Shown in pieces: positions 11,201 to 23,934 of a stretch of DNA of 64,000 bases. The notes beneath the pieces were generated by a model. It did no database searches, was not told the DNA's origin, and saw only the letters and a list, made by a program, of their open reading frames with translations. Source of the stretch: Camellia lanceoleosa (Eukaryota; Streptophyta; Magnoliopsida; Ericales; Theaceae); the NCBI GenBank assembly GCA_025200525.1, contig CM045758.1:226278767-226342766 (forward strand). The letters are read 5' to 3'. Every line of letters begins with the position of its first letter. The stretch's first letter is position 1. Position numbers and translations under genes: made by a program.

Positions 11201-12260
11201 TGGTTTAGTTCGAGTTGTCGATGGCTCAACACTCGAATGACATCAAAAGGCTCATAGAGATTTCGATAAAACAACACTCTCTAGTCCACATTTCGGACTG
11301 GGAAGAGATCTACCTCCCAGCTATGAAGGCTGGCAATAGATCCAGTCAAAACTGCCTAATGACTTCCGCAAAACTGATGGGACTTAAGTGTGTGAGTTAC
11401 ACATAATACAATATACACATGTGTGTATATATATCAGCAGCCACTTAACATACTTGGCTGAAAAAGAATAGGTTAGTAGATCACCAATTTGGTCTGATCT
11501 AACCCAAGTCTCAAGATCCAAGATCCACAGATCATGGACCGGTTCGGGTAAGCTGCGCGCATGTATGTGACAACTTTTGCATAATCAACTTGGACCATAG
11601 TTTTGGCCCAAACCTATTCTTGAAGCATTTATAGCTTCCTTCTTTCAGAAAATTTGGATGCCCAAAGGGCTCATATCCTTATCAAAATCTTGAGATTTAA
11701 ATATCCATCAATGCTTTCCTGTATAAGAAATGTGAGATTTGTAGTTATACATAATTCCTAATACTTCATTCATGAGGCCAAATTTAAATTTATTTTTCAA
11801 TTTCTCAATTTTTTCTTCATTTTTTTTTTGTTGTTCTTTTTTATACTTAAATTTAAACTCATTTGATTTTACATCAATCAGTAGTTAAAATCTACTTTAA
11901 TTTTATATTAAAATTATCATAAAACTATTTTTTCCAACAATTTGAATAAGAGAAAAGGTAAGATATGCTGATCACGTTCATATTAATTTCTCTGTAGAGA
12001 GATAATGCATAAAGCATGCATGGTTTAGTTTAAAAAAAAGTATATATTGCAAGCAGATGTGGCCTTGCCTGTACAGCTAGGTAGGCACCTAAACAATATT
12101 GTAGCCAGGGGCGACGGCACGTTGAACAAAGAGGGTTAATGTGAACCCAATGATATTTGCAAAATGAGTATTATATATGTGAAGTTTTACCAATAAAAGT
12201 CAGTAATGTTGTGAATGAACCCACTCATTTTGAACCGTGCATTTCTGGGAATTCTCAAAA
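11201..12260. other. Intergenic DNA without recognised genes
   Basis: AT-rich with scattered homopolymers. A 63-codon ORF at 11,215-11,406 resembles nothing I recognise and is probably chance. Confidence 0.4.
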
Positions 12261-12267
12261 TCTTTTA

Positions 12268-12468
12268 AGGAATGATTGGTTGATTGGAATGAAATTATTT
12301 TATTAAAATATTCATTTACATGTTTGATTGACTAAAAAATAATTAAAATTATATTGTAAATAAAATTACAATTCATTATTGTAAAAGAATTATCATTCCA
12401 TAGAAAAACTTAAGGAATGATAATTCCATTTCATTTCCATATCAATCCAGTAAACCAAATAATGCATA
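12268..12468. mobile_element. Possible MITE with imperfect inverted ends
   Basis: The left end (AAGGAATGATTGGTTGATTG) is imperfectly inverted at the right end (CATATCAATCCAGTAAACC). The interior is AT-rich and partly self-complementary. No clear target duplication was found. Confidence 0.4.
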
Positions 12469-12469
12469 A

Positions 12470-13046
12470 CTTGTATAAGAAATACAATTATATAGTTTTT
12501 ATAATTCTATGTTATATTATTTGGAGTAATAAATCTAGTAAGTTTTTTTTTTTACTTATTGCCCTTTTTATATCATTAAAGTAGGTCTTAATTTAGTTTT
12601 CAAAATTTTATCATTGAATTTTAATTTCAATTTGAATAATTTGAACTCTATACCGTTAGTTTTATTGCAATATTATTCTTCCGTCATGCGCTACTAACAT
12701 TCTGAATAGAAAAACAGCTATTGAAAAATTAGAAGGATTGGTGTAGAAATCAAAAAAATTATAGGGATCAACAATGCAATTTATTCATTTTTTCTTGTGT
12801 GAAAATTGCTAAAAATTCCATGTGAGTTGCACGTGGTATTTTTTCAGTTTAAAATTCTAATTGTAAGTGATGAAATAATCATTTTATGACAAAACTAAAA
12901 ATGTAAGGTTTAAATTAAAACTCCAAGATTCAAAATGAAACTTCACAAAAGGACCGACCTTGTAATTTACCCTTGTTTATAATTTTTTTAAATGATGAGT
13001 ATTTTCAATTTTTTAATTGTTCTTCATCATGAAAATGTTGAAAATA
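12470..13046. other. AT-rich intergenic DNA
   Basis: No supportable gene or element. Confidence 0.4.
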
Positions 13047-13131
13047 ATACTAAAAAAAGTATTGAAAAACAATCAGTGGCGACTCTAGAAATTTTTCTGA
13101 GTGGTGTCTTTTCAATACTTTTTTTAGTATT
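13047..13131. repeat. Perfect 23-bp inverted repeat (hairpin)
   Basis: The arms at 13,047-13,069 and 13,109-13,131 are exact reverse complements, around AATACT, a 7-A run and GTATTGAAAA, with a 39-nt spacer. A (TA)n tract follows at about 13,134-13,151. Confidence 0.75.
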
Positions 13132-13467
13132 TTATATATATATATATATATCATATCATATATATATCATATCAATGGCACAAAAGAAATTGTGTTACAA
13201 TGAGCTCACTGTGATTCCTTGAAGTAGCTAGGCTCTCTCTCTCTCCCGCTCGCTCTCTCTCTAATAAGATTCTTCAAGTATGGTGGTGAGTTTCGCCGTA
13301 ATGGTTGGTTCTAGGTACTGTGTTTTTTTTTTTTTTTTTTTTTGGGGGGGGCGGTGGGACCCTTTTTTGCCGAATAGAAATAGACAGATGAATCACATTA
13401 AATATGAAAGTGACTGAAATTGTTAATAAAATAAACTAAAATGGGATTTGAAACTATTCTATTACCA

Positions 13468-14352
13468 AGTCCGAATCCTCGGCCGCCCAACCCTACGACG
13501 CGTCTTGCGGCGCCCTAAAATGACATCGTTTTGGGGCGAGATTTCAATAAAAAAAAGAAGACATAACATGAGCAACAGAGGGAGAAGAAAAAAGAAGGGG
13601 GAAGAAGAAAGAGAGGAGAAGAAGAAAGAAGGCACCATCGAACTGTTGCCGATCGTTGCCGTTTCCCCCCGATCGTCCGTTGCTGATCGTTCATCGTTCA
13701 CCGAACTGTTGAGTCAGATCTGTTGATACTGATTGAATTCTTAATTCGAAGTAGTTTTTTGGATTTTTTTACTGGATCTGTATGTAAGATATGAACTGTT
13801 TTCATACACTTTGCTAGATCTAATGTTTGTCTGTTTGTATTGATCTAATAATCTAATTTTTATTAATTTTGATTATCATCTAGGATGTTCAAGTGTTATT
13901 CTATATATATATATATGTACACATACATCTCCGATTTTTGAAACTCAAATTTTTTTTTTTTTTTTGAATGGTTATTGGTGTTCTGGGTGTTTGAAGTGTT
14001 TGTATTGTTGTTTAAAAATCTGAGATGTATGTATACATCTGGGTGTTTGTATATATATTTGAGATCTATGTATTAAGGTGTTTGTATTTTTGTTTGTATG
14101 TAGTGTTTGTATTGTTGTTCAAAAATCTGGTTATTGATGTTCCAAGTGTTTGTCTTGCTCTGGGTGTTCTGGGTCTTCTCCTCTTTCTCTTCCTCGCTGC
14201 TTCTTTCTTCTTCCTCTTCTCTGATTCTAATTCTGATTCTGATTCTGTGCTTTTGTTTTTTTTTTTTTTTTGAAAATTTTGCCCCAAAACGATGTCGTTT
14301 TGGGGCACCGCAGGGAACTGCCGCAGCAAAACGCGACAAAGGATCCGGATTC
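13468..14352. mobile_element. MULE-like non-autonomous TIR element with 11-bp target duplication
   Basis: The left end (AGTCCGAATCCT, then TTGCGGCGCCC, then AATGACATCGTTTTGGGGC) is inverted at the right end over about 70 bp with mismatches (read inward: GAATCCGGATCCT, then CCCCAAAACGACATCG). The flanks are identical: TTCTATTACCA at 13,457-13,467 and 14,353-14,363. Long TIRs with a 9-11 bp duplication point to Mutator-like elements. No transposase is present. The interior starts purine-rich (GAAGAAG), followed by sequence resembling a plant 5'UTR and intron, so gene-fragment capture (Pack-MULE) is possible. Confidence 0.75.
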
Positions 14353-14363
14353 TTCTATTACCA

Positions 14364-15300
14364 CCTTATGCCCCATTTTGTGAAAGGCTTCCAAACAGTG
14401 TGGTATTAAATTAAAAAATTATTATATATTTGGATATCTATATTGGATCCAAGAAACAAAAAAAGAATTTGATTCAAGATAAAATGGGGAAAAATAAATT
14501 AAAAAAAAGTGAGAATAAAATGAAAAATAATTTGTGAAAAAAAATTAATTTTTCATTTAGTTAATTCTTAACAAAAAAAACATATATAACTCTCTTATGT
14601 GCCATCATATATATATACTAGGTATGCCCGTACCTGAAGGCATGGTGACCATTAATATATGAAAATATAATTGAATATAAAATTATTGGGTTAAAATGTA
14701 ATTTATTTAATTTGATGGGAAAAAAAATTTGAGGTGAAAATATAAGTAGATGATCCGTATGTTTTGAATTTTCAAATGAATTTTATAATTAGATTTTTGA
14801 AAAGAGTTTGGAGTATTGTAGTATGATGACACAAATGCAAACAAAGATCATATTACCAAATATTTACTATTATAGTATTTTTGTTTATGTAACCCACTTG
14901 CAATTTGTAATAGAAAATAAGCATTTTATTATCCTAGCCAATAACAGTACCCAAATAAATTTCTATATCCACATTTTTTTAGATAGTGAGTTTTGGTTGA
15001 AGTAAAGAAGAGAGATCTCAAAGCTATAGTTTTGCATCAATTTTAATGTAATGGTTAAAATCTACCAATTTTTATGGTTTGGTGGTCAATTTATTGTGCA
15101 GAAAATTAAAGAAATGAAAAATAAATAAATTGTATGCTACTTGGTGAATAAATCAATTTGAACATAAATTTTCCAAATTTATAGGTAAACGAAATAGTGA
15201 AAAGTAAACACATAAATGCTACGTAAAATTCAAGCACAACAAAAGTATAAGATTTTAAACAAACAACAAAATGTAAGTCCCACAACATAGAAACATCTAT
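14364..15300. other. AT-rich intergenic DNA
   Basis: No gene or element I can support; short chance ORFs only. Confidence 0.4.
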
Positions 15301-15302
15301 AT

Positions 15303-15515
15303 AAAAATCAGACGAAATACGCCAGCCAATGCTATGCAATAGAAAAAAATAAACAACAAATTAAGCACACCAGCCAATACTCTGCAATACAAAAAAAAAA
15401 ATGCCAAATAACAAATTAAGCATACCAGCTAGTGCTCTGTAATACAAAAAAAAAAAAAAAAAAAGTCAAATAACAAATTAAGCACACCAGCCAATGTTCT
15501 GTAATATAAAGAAAA
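15303..15515. repeat. ~58-bp tandem repeat, four copies
   Basis: Four imperfect copies of a unit with CACCAGCCAATGCTCTG, then CAATAC, an A-run and AATAACAAATTAAG. The copies differ mainly in A-run length. Confidence 0.75.
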
Positions 15516-16101
15516 TGCAACACCCTTCATGATAAAAAGATAACCAAATAAAAATATGATTAGTTTTGTTTAACCTAATTCAAGAGCATATTAGGAAGAA
15601 AAAATAAAAAAATAAAAAAATATATATCACCTAGTGTGTTACATTTACAAAAACAAACTCATAGCATAAATCAATAATTCAAATGAATATTATCTAACAT
15701 ACATCTAAACTTAGTTATAAATTTCACATCGATCGAAAACTTTACAAAATACAGATCGTAGCTAGCATATGTATGCTTTTCACAAAAATAAATATGAGAT
15801 TCAAACTTGCTCTTTCTTAGAAATCCTAGGAGCGCCTCATCACTTTCCAAAAAGTTATCGTATCAACTTGTATGTATCCCCAGTGAGGAGCATGCACGAC
15901 AATCTACTAATTTATGAAAATAAAAAAAAGTTAGTATATTAATAAAAGACAATATATATATATATATATATATCAAAACACTTTCAAATTGAAATTACCT
16001 TGTTACATCCCCATCGAAGCAATTTGGTTGTATTTATATTTTTGAGCTCCATATATTTTTTAACCCAATCCTACAAAAGTCGACACATATAGTAAAATAT
16101 T
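15516..16101. other. AT-rich spacer with (TA)n
   Basis: No gene seen. A (TA)n microsatellite lies at about 15,951-15,972. Confidence 0.4.
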
Positions 16102-17363
16102 TTAAAAATAAGAATTTGTAATCAATAGAAACAAATTTATCAATAAATAAATTGTACCTTTTGACAAAAGTGGTTTGATCCATAAGTAACACCATAACAA
16201 ATTTTCAGGATAAACAATATTTGTAGTAGAATCTGGCTTATCATTGGGAAGGAGGACACTTATACGATCAAAAGATGTGTATCTAGATAGGGCCACATAC
16301 AATTGCCCATGACTAAACACTGGTGTGCGCAAATAAACTCCATCAAATTTCACAGATTGCCCTTGAGATTTATTAATGGTCAGGGCATATGCTAATCGAA
16401 TTGGAAATTGACGTCTTGTCATTCGGAAATGCATTTCTGAAGAAGACGGTGTTAAGGATATCCTTGGTATGAATACCAAATTGCCACATTTTTCTCCAGT
16501 TAAATTTGAGCTTCAATTATGCGAGTATTGTATCTAGAAACCATCAATCTTGTGCCATTGCACAGTCCATCTTTTCGTGCAATATTTCTTAACAACATTA
16601 TAGGACAACCCACTTTCAACTCTACCTTAAAAGCCAGTAGCCTAGGAGGATCTAATGAATTTAAATATTTATTAGGATATCTATTTATTATAGTACAATC
16701 AATTTCATCATCTTCAGACATCTTGTCTACTGCCAAATAAGTATGTGTGTTACCGGGAAAAATATTCAATGCTGCAATATTGATAACACTAACATCATCA
16801 TTCCGTGCAGAAAGAATTGTACGTTCAGTTAAAAATGTTGCAGTCGATTTCATTGACACATCCAGTTGCGGATAAACTACTGAGATTATGTCTTTTAGAT
16901 CTTAGCATTTGTGTATTGTTGATAGAAGTTTAACAATTTCCTGAGGATTGGTCCCAATCTATTTATAAAAATAAATAAATAAAATAGTAAGTAAAATCAA
17001 TTAAAGTACATAAACGTAAATGTATTTCGTCAATTTAAAAGAACCATATAATAGAGAAAAAGTTTGAAGAAATATTACCTCCATTAAGAATTTTGCAAAA
17101 TTAGCATTTTTAAGATTTTCATGATTCAAGCGCATGCTCAAATTTAAAGACAGAATATGTATATCCTTCTATAGAAAAGAGTGTCTTAATGATGCATTCA
17201 CAATTTGCTCACGGACTTCTTTGGTTATAACTGGTAAGATTTGTCGAAAATCTCCACCAAGAACAATAGTGATACCCACAAATGGCTTTTCACTATCACA
17301 AGTGTCCCGAAGTGTGCGATCAACCGCCTCAACACAATGTCTATATTGCATATTATTAAAAGT
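16102..17363 (-). pseudogene. Helitron PIF1-like helicase, C-terminal portion, broken
   Basis: Minus-strand fragments of a PIF1-family DNA helicase, as found in plant Helitrons. From 5' to 3': [12 protein letters not shown] (helicase motif near 17,250), a NLSMRL segment near 17,120, [13 protein letters not shown] and [11 protein letters not shown] (about 16,540-16,620), then [11 protein letters not shown] and [12 protein letters not shown] (about 16,290-16,380). An intron probably splits 17,079 to 16,961 (GTAATA donor, AATAG acceptor on the minus strand). A one-base loss near 16,500 shifts the frame, and an in-frame stop follows the HKC near 16,905. The ATP-binding Walker A part and the Rep domain are missing. 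The 5' end stops at a MULE-like insertion. Dead copy. Confidence 0.82.
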
Positions 17364-18208
17364 AAGGTTCTAAAAAGCGATGGCGGTCACCATAACGGTG
17401 GCAGTGGCGCGGTTGCAGTTGCGGAGTGTAAATGTCGTAGCATAATAGTTGCGGTAACCAGAACCGTGAATTTTTTAATTTTTTGTACAATTTGAAAAAA
17501 ACTTACTAATACGCATATTTTTTTTTTCCGTGATCATATTTATTGAGTTGTAAAATAAATATTGATCAATTTTTGTAAATTTTTAAGTATGATCCAATAT
17601 ATTTTATATTTTAAAATCACTATAAACAAAAGTATTTTACATTTTAGTTTAATAATTAATGACTTTATATTAGACAAAAAATCAATCATTCACTATTATA
17701 TATAAGATAAATAATGACAAAAGTAAGAGAATAAATAGGAGTCTAAATATATATATATATATATTAATCAAGCCAAACAGATAATGACCATACTTATTAT
17801 TATTATTATTTTCAAACAATATGTAGATAGACACACATAAACAAAATGGTTGAGTAATAGCAATTGAATAGAATAGCATAGGTTTTATAGTTTCAACAAA
17901 TCAATAACATGTTCTTCATCTTCCCTCTTCTCTCTCTCTCTCTCTCTCTTGCTCCTTCATCTTCTCTTTTCCCTCATTTTCAGCTTTTGTTTTTTGTGTT
18001 TTTTTCAAAAGAAGCAGTTCAGAACCGTTACGTAACGGTGCGTAATAGGCTGTTATGACACTGTTACGACTGCTACGACAGCCGCTATGGCCGACACACC
18101 TGTGAATCTCAATCACACTGCAAAAGCGGCCGTAACGAGTGACAGTAACTACCACAACTATTATGTAACGGCGTTATGTAACGGTTATGGCCGCTTTTTA
18201 AAACCTTG
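17364..18208. mobile_element. MULE-like element with perfect 9-bp target duplication, next to the helicase remnant
   Basis: The ends are inverted: AAGGTTCTAAAAAGCG on the left, and read inward from the right CAAGGTTTTAAAAAGCGG, with further GTTA/CGG-rich similarity inward. ATTAAAAGT occurs exactly at 17,355-17,363 and again at 18,209-18,217. The size of 845 bp, the TIRs and the 9-bp duplication fit a non-autonomous MULE. A CT microsatellite lies at about 17,929-17,949. No transposase. Confidence 0.82.
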
Positions 18209-18217
18209 ATTAAAAGT

Positions 18218-19386
18218 GGTATTTTTCTCATATTTAGAGGACACATTATTATAAGGACTTACTTCTTTTTTTTTTTCCTAAGAGAGTCACATTAACATGT
18301 ATTTTTTTAATCACATATAAAGTTCTATCCCAATATAATTTAAATTATATTAACTTTACATATTTTATATGGATTCTATTTGAAAAATATTTATTTTTCA
18401 TAGTAAATTGAGATAATCCACAAACCTCATTCCAATTTTGCGTTTTATGTTTTTCTTCTTAATTTTTTCAAAGGTATTATGACTTTTTTTAATGCTAAAT
18501 TACTTTTTTTTTTCTTCTTACTTTCCCTTGTATTATTCTATACCCAATATAAATTCTATATTATGGATTTGTAATTTAAATTTTATAATGATTATATATA
18601 TGCAATTATACTTCATTTACTACATTATTTTTCATAATCACAATTCAAAACCAAAAAAAAAAAGCTGTACAACAAAGATACTCTTGAAGAACTTTTAAAT
18701 TTTGAATTTACTGCTTGAGTTACTTTTTCAATTGTTGAATAATAAGTTCTTTTTTTTTTTTGACATCATATTATATATGATTAATCACTTCACACATTGA
18801 GATATATTTATCGTTTGGGTGTTTCATTATTTTTTCTTTGGATTTAGATATTGTTATGTGATTCTTTTTTGATTGGAAGTAAATTTATTTTATATAGAAT
18901 TTAATTAAGAGTGTTTATTTTACAATCTTATAATTTAATATGTATATATATCATATAAAATCATTATATGATAATCCAACTACAACATATTTATATTTAA
19001 TTTTTTAAATAAATTTTATATAATTTCTATTTCTACATAATTTTTTTTTCCGAAATGAATATAAAAGAAAATTAAATAGTTATGTTACTAATTCTTCTTC
19101 TAATTTAACAATTATTTTTAATATCAAAATAAGTATTTATTTTACTATTTTATAATTTAATATATATCATACAAAATTATTATATGATAATTACACTTTT
19201 ATAATATGATACAACTAAAATTATCAAAATACACAAATAATTTAACTAAAATTAATATATATATAAGTATTCAAATAACAATTTTATAGAGCGATAGCGC
19301 CAATATTATCAAAATAAATAATTAAAACCAAACTTTAATTTTAATTTTAATTTTAAATTAAAATTATTCTTTTATAACACACATTG
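18218..19386. other. Very AT-rich intergenic DNA
   Basis: No gene recognised and nothing helicase-like directly beyond the MULE insertion. Serves as the target of the solo LTR that follows. Confidence 0.4.
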
Positions 19387-20748
19387 TGTAACGACCCGGA
19401 TTTTAAATTCACATCGGATTGAGGTATAGTGGTGCCTGTCACCTTGAAACTTGTATGGTTGTTGGACTCTTGATGTTGATGGGTTGGAAAGTGAACTTTA
19501 AATAGTATAATTGAGGACCCTTGGATGATGTTTGGAACCTTGATTGAAGCCTTAACAAGATATATAGATAAGATTAAATATAAAGTCCCAAATTTAAGTT
19601 TGAATTTTTGACCAGCCGTCACTCTTTTGCCCTTTTCTCCTTATATACTTGGAATTTGAATGTGAGGTTGGAACCATTGGAAAGCTTATTTCTAGGGCTT
19701 CAATTTGGACACAAGAATGACCTAAAACGGAGTCCGGATGGGAGAGTTACACTTGTTCAAAGTTTCGAAATCTGTGCTGAAAACAGGTACGCTCGAGCGG
19801 GAATTCCTCCGCTCGAGCGGGAATTACGGGACAGCAGCTTCAAAAACGAGATTTTGAGATCATTTCTCATATTTTCCTCCCCTCTCTTGATTCCTTTTGC
19901 CCTAGTTCCGAAAACCCTAGGGTTTTGATCCCAAATACTTCCATTTCCCTTAGGTTTGAGCAAGATCTTCCACCAAGAAGTGAAGAAGGCAAGAAGATGA
20001 CCATTTCCAACCGATTGGAATTTCGGAATTTTGGTGGTTTCGTCTCAAAGCTTTGCTCCTTGTTTGGTTCTTGAGGTAGGGATCCTTGTCCTCTTTCAAT
20101 ACTTGCATTCATGGATGGGTTTGTGGTATTTTGAGTATATAAATACAAAATCTATTGTTTTGTGCATATTGTGTCAAACTTGAGATTTGGGGATTTAGAG
20201 TTTAGAATGTTGGGAATGCAATTGCTTGGTTTAAGTGATGGATTATGAACTTTAGACTTGTAATCAATGAGAAAATTGGAACAAGAAGTAATGGTTTGGG
20301 AAATTTGGCTTTTTCTTGAAATCCTTTATTTTCTTGAAAACCCTAGGTTGATTTATGAGGTTAAGCAAAGAGTTTACCCAAATTGAAAGTAAAATCATGG
20401 AATTAAGATATTGAATTGGATATATGCAAATTTATTTGAAGTTTGAAAATGTTTGGGAATTTTATTAAAAATTAGCGAATGAACCTTGTTTTGGGCACTG
20501 GAAATCATATTAAAATGTAAAATGAAATTGGGAGAAAAGGTTTTGTTGATGATGTGGATGATATTAATTTGGCTATGGAATCTTGAAATGAGATCAAAGA
20601 ATTTACCCCGAATTATGTTAAATTATACTCGGTAGTGTTGAATTGAATCATGTTGAATTGTGTTGAGAATGTTGAGTTTTGTTGAATGATGAGGAAATGT
20701 TTGGATTTTGGTGCAAACACTAGAAATTTAAAGAGTTTTGGGGAACAT

Positions 20749-23123
20749 TGTAACAACCTCAGATCTTGACATCGTTAAACCACTAAATTATATCTTGGTT
20801 ACCCTTAAACCGAGCGCTAATAGTGATAAGTGAATCGGATGAACTCTTGAACAAATGAATCAAATGGCAAACCGAATAAGTTTGTCTATTGAATTGCGTG
20901 TTGCATCTGTTTGATTGTATGATTTATCTGTTTGCGTTTATGTTTAAAACTGCTAATTGAAGGCCTTATCGGCGGACGATTTAGAAACCGTGTGATGTTT
21001 TATGTTCACTAGAATATTTATGATTTTATGATATTTTTATCAAAATTGATTAGGAATGATTAAATTAGATTAAAACAAGTTAATTAACAAGTTGGATTTA
21101 ATTACATGTTTGCCACTTGAGTGGGTCTTTGTTTAATCACTTATACTTGAGCCTATACACTTAGGTTAGACAATTGATCAGCCATTTCTCCTTGCCTTTG
21201 CCGACCAAACAAGAGGAATAGAGAGAGTGAGAGGGATTTGAGCTCACTTAGTTGAATTGGCTAGAATTACTTGGATATTGCTTGAAGATTGATGTGTGTA
21301 GGGCATATTTGAGCTTGTTCATCTTGAATTGAGACTTAGGTAAGGATTATAACCTCTCAAATGTTGAGTTTATGTTGTCCCTTGCATCATTCTTGCATGA
21401 CTCATGTTCCATTGTAGAGTTAGGCCATGTTCTAGCTCATACATGTTGAATTGAAGCTCAATTGTTGCATGCATGTTGAATTTGATGAGCTTTGAGATGA
21501 TTTCATGGTAAATGTTGCATGCATGTTCATAATCATGTTTAAATCCATGTTTTCACTTTGTTTTCCAGCCAATGAGTCCATTTGAACAAGAATTGAAGCT
21601 AAAAATTGGTTTAAAGTTCATACATTTCATGTTTGGAAAACATGCTTGAAAATGGGTTTGAAAATGACTTTGATTGACCAACCATTGGCCCTTGCATGTG
21701 CAAAATAGTTTTTGAAACTTGTTATACATTGAGTTTGAAGTGTTTTTCCAGAAATTGGGGCCAAGAGGTTGAGTTTTGGATGATTGAATGCTTGGTTCGA
21801 ACTTGGGAGACAACTGAAATCCCATTTTGCTTCCTCGCCGGCGAAGGATTCTCGCCGAGCGAGCACCTTTATTCAGCTCCGCCGGCGAGCATCGAGCGTG
21901 GTATCACGCGTAAAATCGAGCAACGAAGTTTTCCGCTCGAGCGAAGGATTGTTCGCTCGATCGAAGCCTTTGATTTTAAGCTCGCCGGCGAAGGAAGGCT
22001 CGCTCGAGCGAGGTGCCTATTTCCAGCAACTTTTGAAAAATGCCTTGCAAGTGTAATTTTGCATCCTAATCCCATCCTAGACATTCATAGACCTAGTTTA
22101 AGACATCTTAATGAGGATTTAGACATAGAACACACCGAGGCATATTAGGAAGTTAATTAACGTATTTCCCAATTGTTAAACTTAGTGTGTGTTCAATTGT
22201 TTAACTGTTTAGGGTTGGCTCTAGGACGCTCTAGCCACTGATAGCCCAATCACTGTGAGTAACAGATGTGTAAAGATATGTTCAAAATGTTTATCTTTTG
22301 AATACTGATTACCGAACTGTTTACTGAAATGATATTATTTATTGAATGAATGTATGTCCTATTTTCTGAACTATACTGTGGCATCCTTAGCACCTACTGT
22401 TATTGACTGTTACAGAGCTCTGTCGGTTTCCTTGCGGAACCATACGGATTGATGGCCATCATTATTGTTGGGTCTGTTAAGACCCGGTCCTTTGGACCAT
22501 ACTGTTTATAGGCTAATGGATGTACCACATATGACTGATTGATTGAAATACTGAGAGATTGATATACTGTATAATGAATTGATTTCATTACTGTAAGGGC
22601 ATTCATTCATAACCCCTTTATACATTATGTTATTCACTGGGCTTTAGCTCACTGTTATATATATATGTAGGTTCTCAGCAACCAGACCGGAGCTAGGAGC
22701 GTGGGTCAGTCCCCAGTTTTGTCAGGCAGCAAATGTGCCACACTGTGAGGTCCCGAGACGCCATGCCATGGCTTGGGGTGTTTTTGTGTCCCCGCTAGTC
22801 TCTTCTTGCTTTTGTCTTTGTTGCACATCAGTATAGGCTGTATAGACGGTTTTATCAAGACCTATATCGAGGGATTGAGTTCCCGTACTGAATGTATGTA
22901 ATAGATTGTATATACTGTACTGGTTTGAATGCATATATGTATGAAAGATGTTTTGGGCATACAGATTTTCACAGCTCAATGGACACTAGTTATTGATTGT
23001 AATGGCTTCCGCCAGGCCCTGTACTCTGTTTAATTGTATTATCGTACTGTAGGCCTTTGGTAATCTCGGATTACTGGCCAGTTACGGTGCCTAAACCCAT
23101 AGGGCCGGGTTTGGGTCGTGACA
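20749..23123 (+). mobile_element. Solo LTR B, nested in solo LTR A
   Basis: Begins TGTAACAACCTC and ends GGGTTTGGGTCGTGACA. Exact 5-bp flanks AACAT are at 20,744-20,748 and 23,124-23,128. Its 3' portion is organised like that of LTR A: CACTGGGCTTTAGCTCAC, then TGTAGG, then CCAGGCCC, then the GTCGTGACA end. A and B are therefore related families. A 150-codon ORF at 21,696-22,148 lies inside and resembles no known protein. Confidence 0.87.
21834..22016. repeat. Cluster of GC palindromes in solo LTR B
   Basis: Repeated CTCGCCGGCGA and CGCTCGAGCG palindromes stand out from AT-rich DNA. Solo LTR A carries two CGCTCGAGCGGGAATT copies at about 19,790-19,825. Confidence 0.8.
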
Positions 23124-23934
23124 AACATGCCCTTTCTTTCTTTGAATAGAAGATGATGGGTGTAAATTCCATAATGTGTTTTGTAAGACTAGTAATCCTT
23201 TATATGTATATATTGAGTTGGAGAAATAGGTTTGAAGACTTCATGCTGCAAAATATTGTTTGCTTTGTTTTATGTACTTGATGCCCTTAAGATGCCTGTA
23301 AATTCATTTGAAGTAAAATAAAGCAGGAAATGAATTAAGAAAGAAAAGGAATTAATGTATAAGTTGTGTACATGTGTAGGGCATAACCCGGGAAGGACAA
23401 GCACTCTGTTATAGCACTGTGAGTAGTAGTACTATAATTGTACATTACTTACCGTTAATAATCATTGTTATTAATATTCTGTTCTTTATGGGCAATTATG
23501 CTAACGTATGTGTGGATTAAGACTTATATAAGCAGTGAAGGATTTGACATACCTCAGTTTAGGCAGATGGCTAGAACTATGGATAGTGCTATAGTCATGT
23601 GCTTTGTTTACTGTTAATGAATACTATTAATGTTCTGTTATCTGTAAATTACCCCTATTGGTTTATAGTGAACAAAAAGAACAATGATGCATGTGTCTTC
23701 CATCAATAAGTATTACTACTATTCCGATATACGAAAGACGAATATTTTAACTTGGAATGACTTATGAAGAGACTTGTGTATACTATTGGGTGACAATGTA
23801 TTTTTGTGAACCTGAGGTTATTCTGTCCTATTTATTCGTTCTGTTTATGATATGATATATAACGATATGATTTCTGGTATGGAACAAAGTGCTACACTTT
23901 GGTGGGAGCCACCTCTTGAGTCCATACATATGTG

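Noticed and set aside
14066..14339. Lys/Arg/Glu-rich minus-strand ORFs as nuclear proteins
   Set aside because: Low-complexity T/C-rich DNA at the right end of a MULE-like element read backwards.
21696..22148. 150-codon ORF as a gene
   Set aside because: It lies wholly inside solo LTR B and has no recognisable domain; its length is due to GC-rich palindromes.
20749..23123. Full-length retrotransposon between the TGTAAC and CGTGACA ends
   Set aside because: No gag or pol motifs and no repeated LTR within the interval; the exact 5-bp flanks fit a solo LTR.
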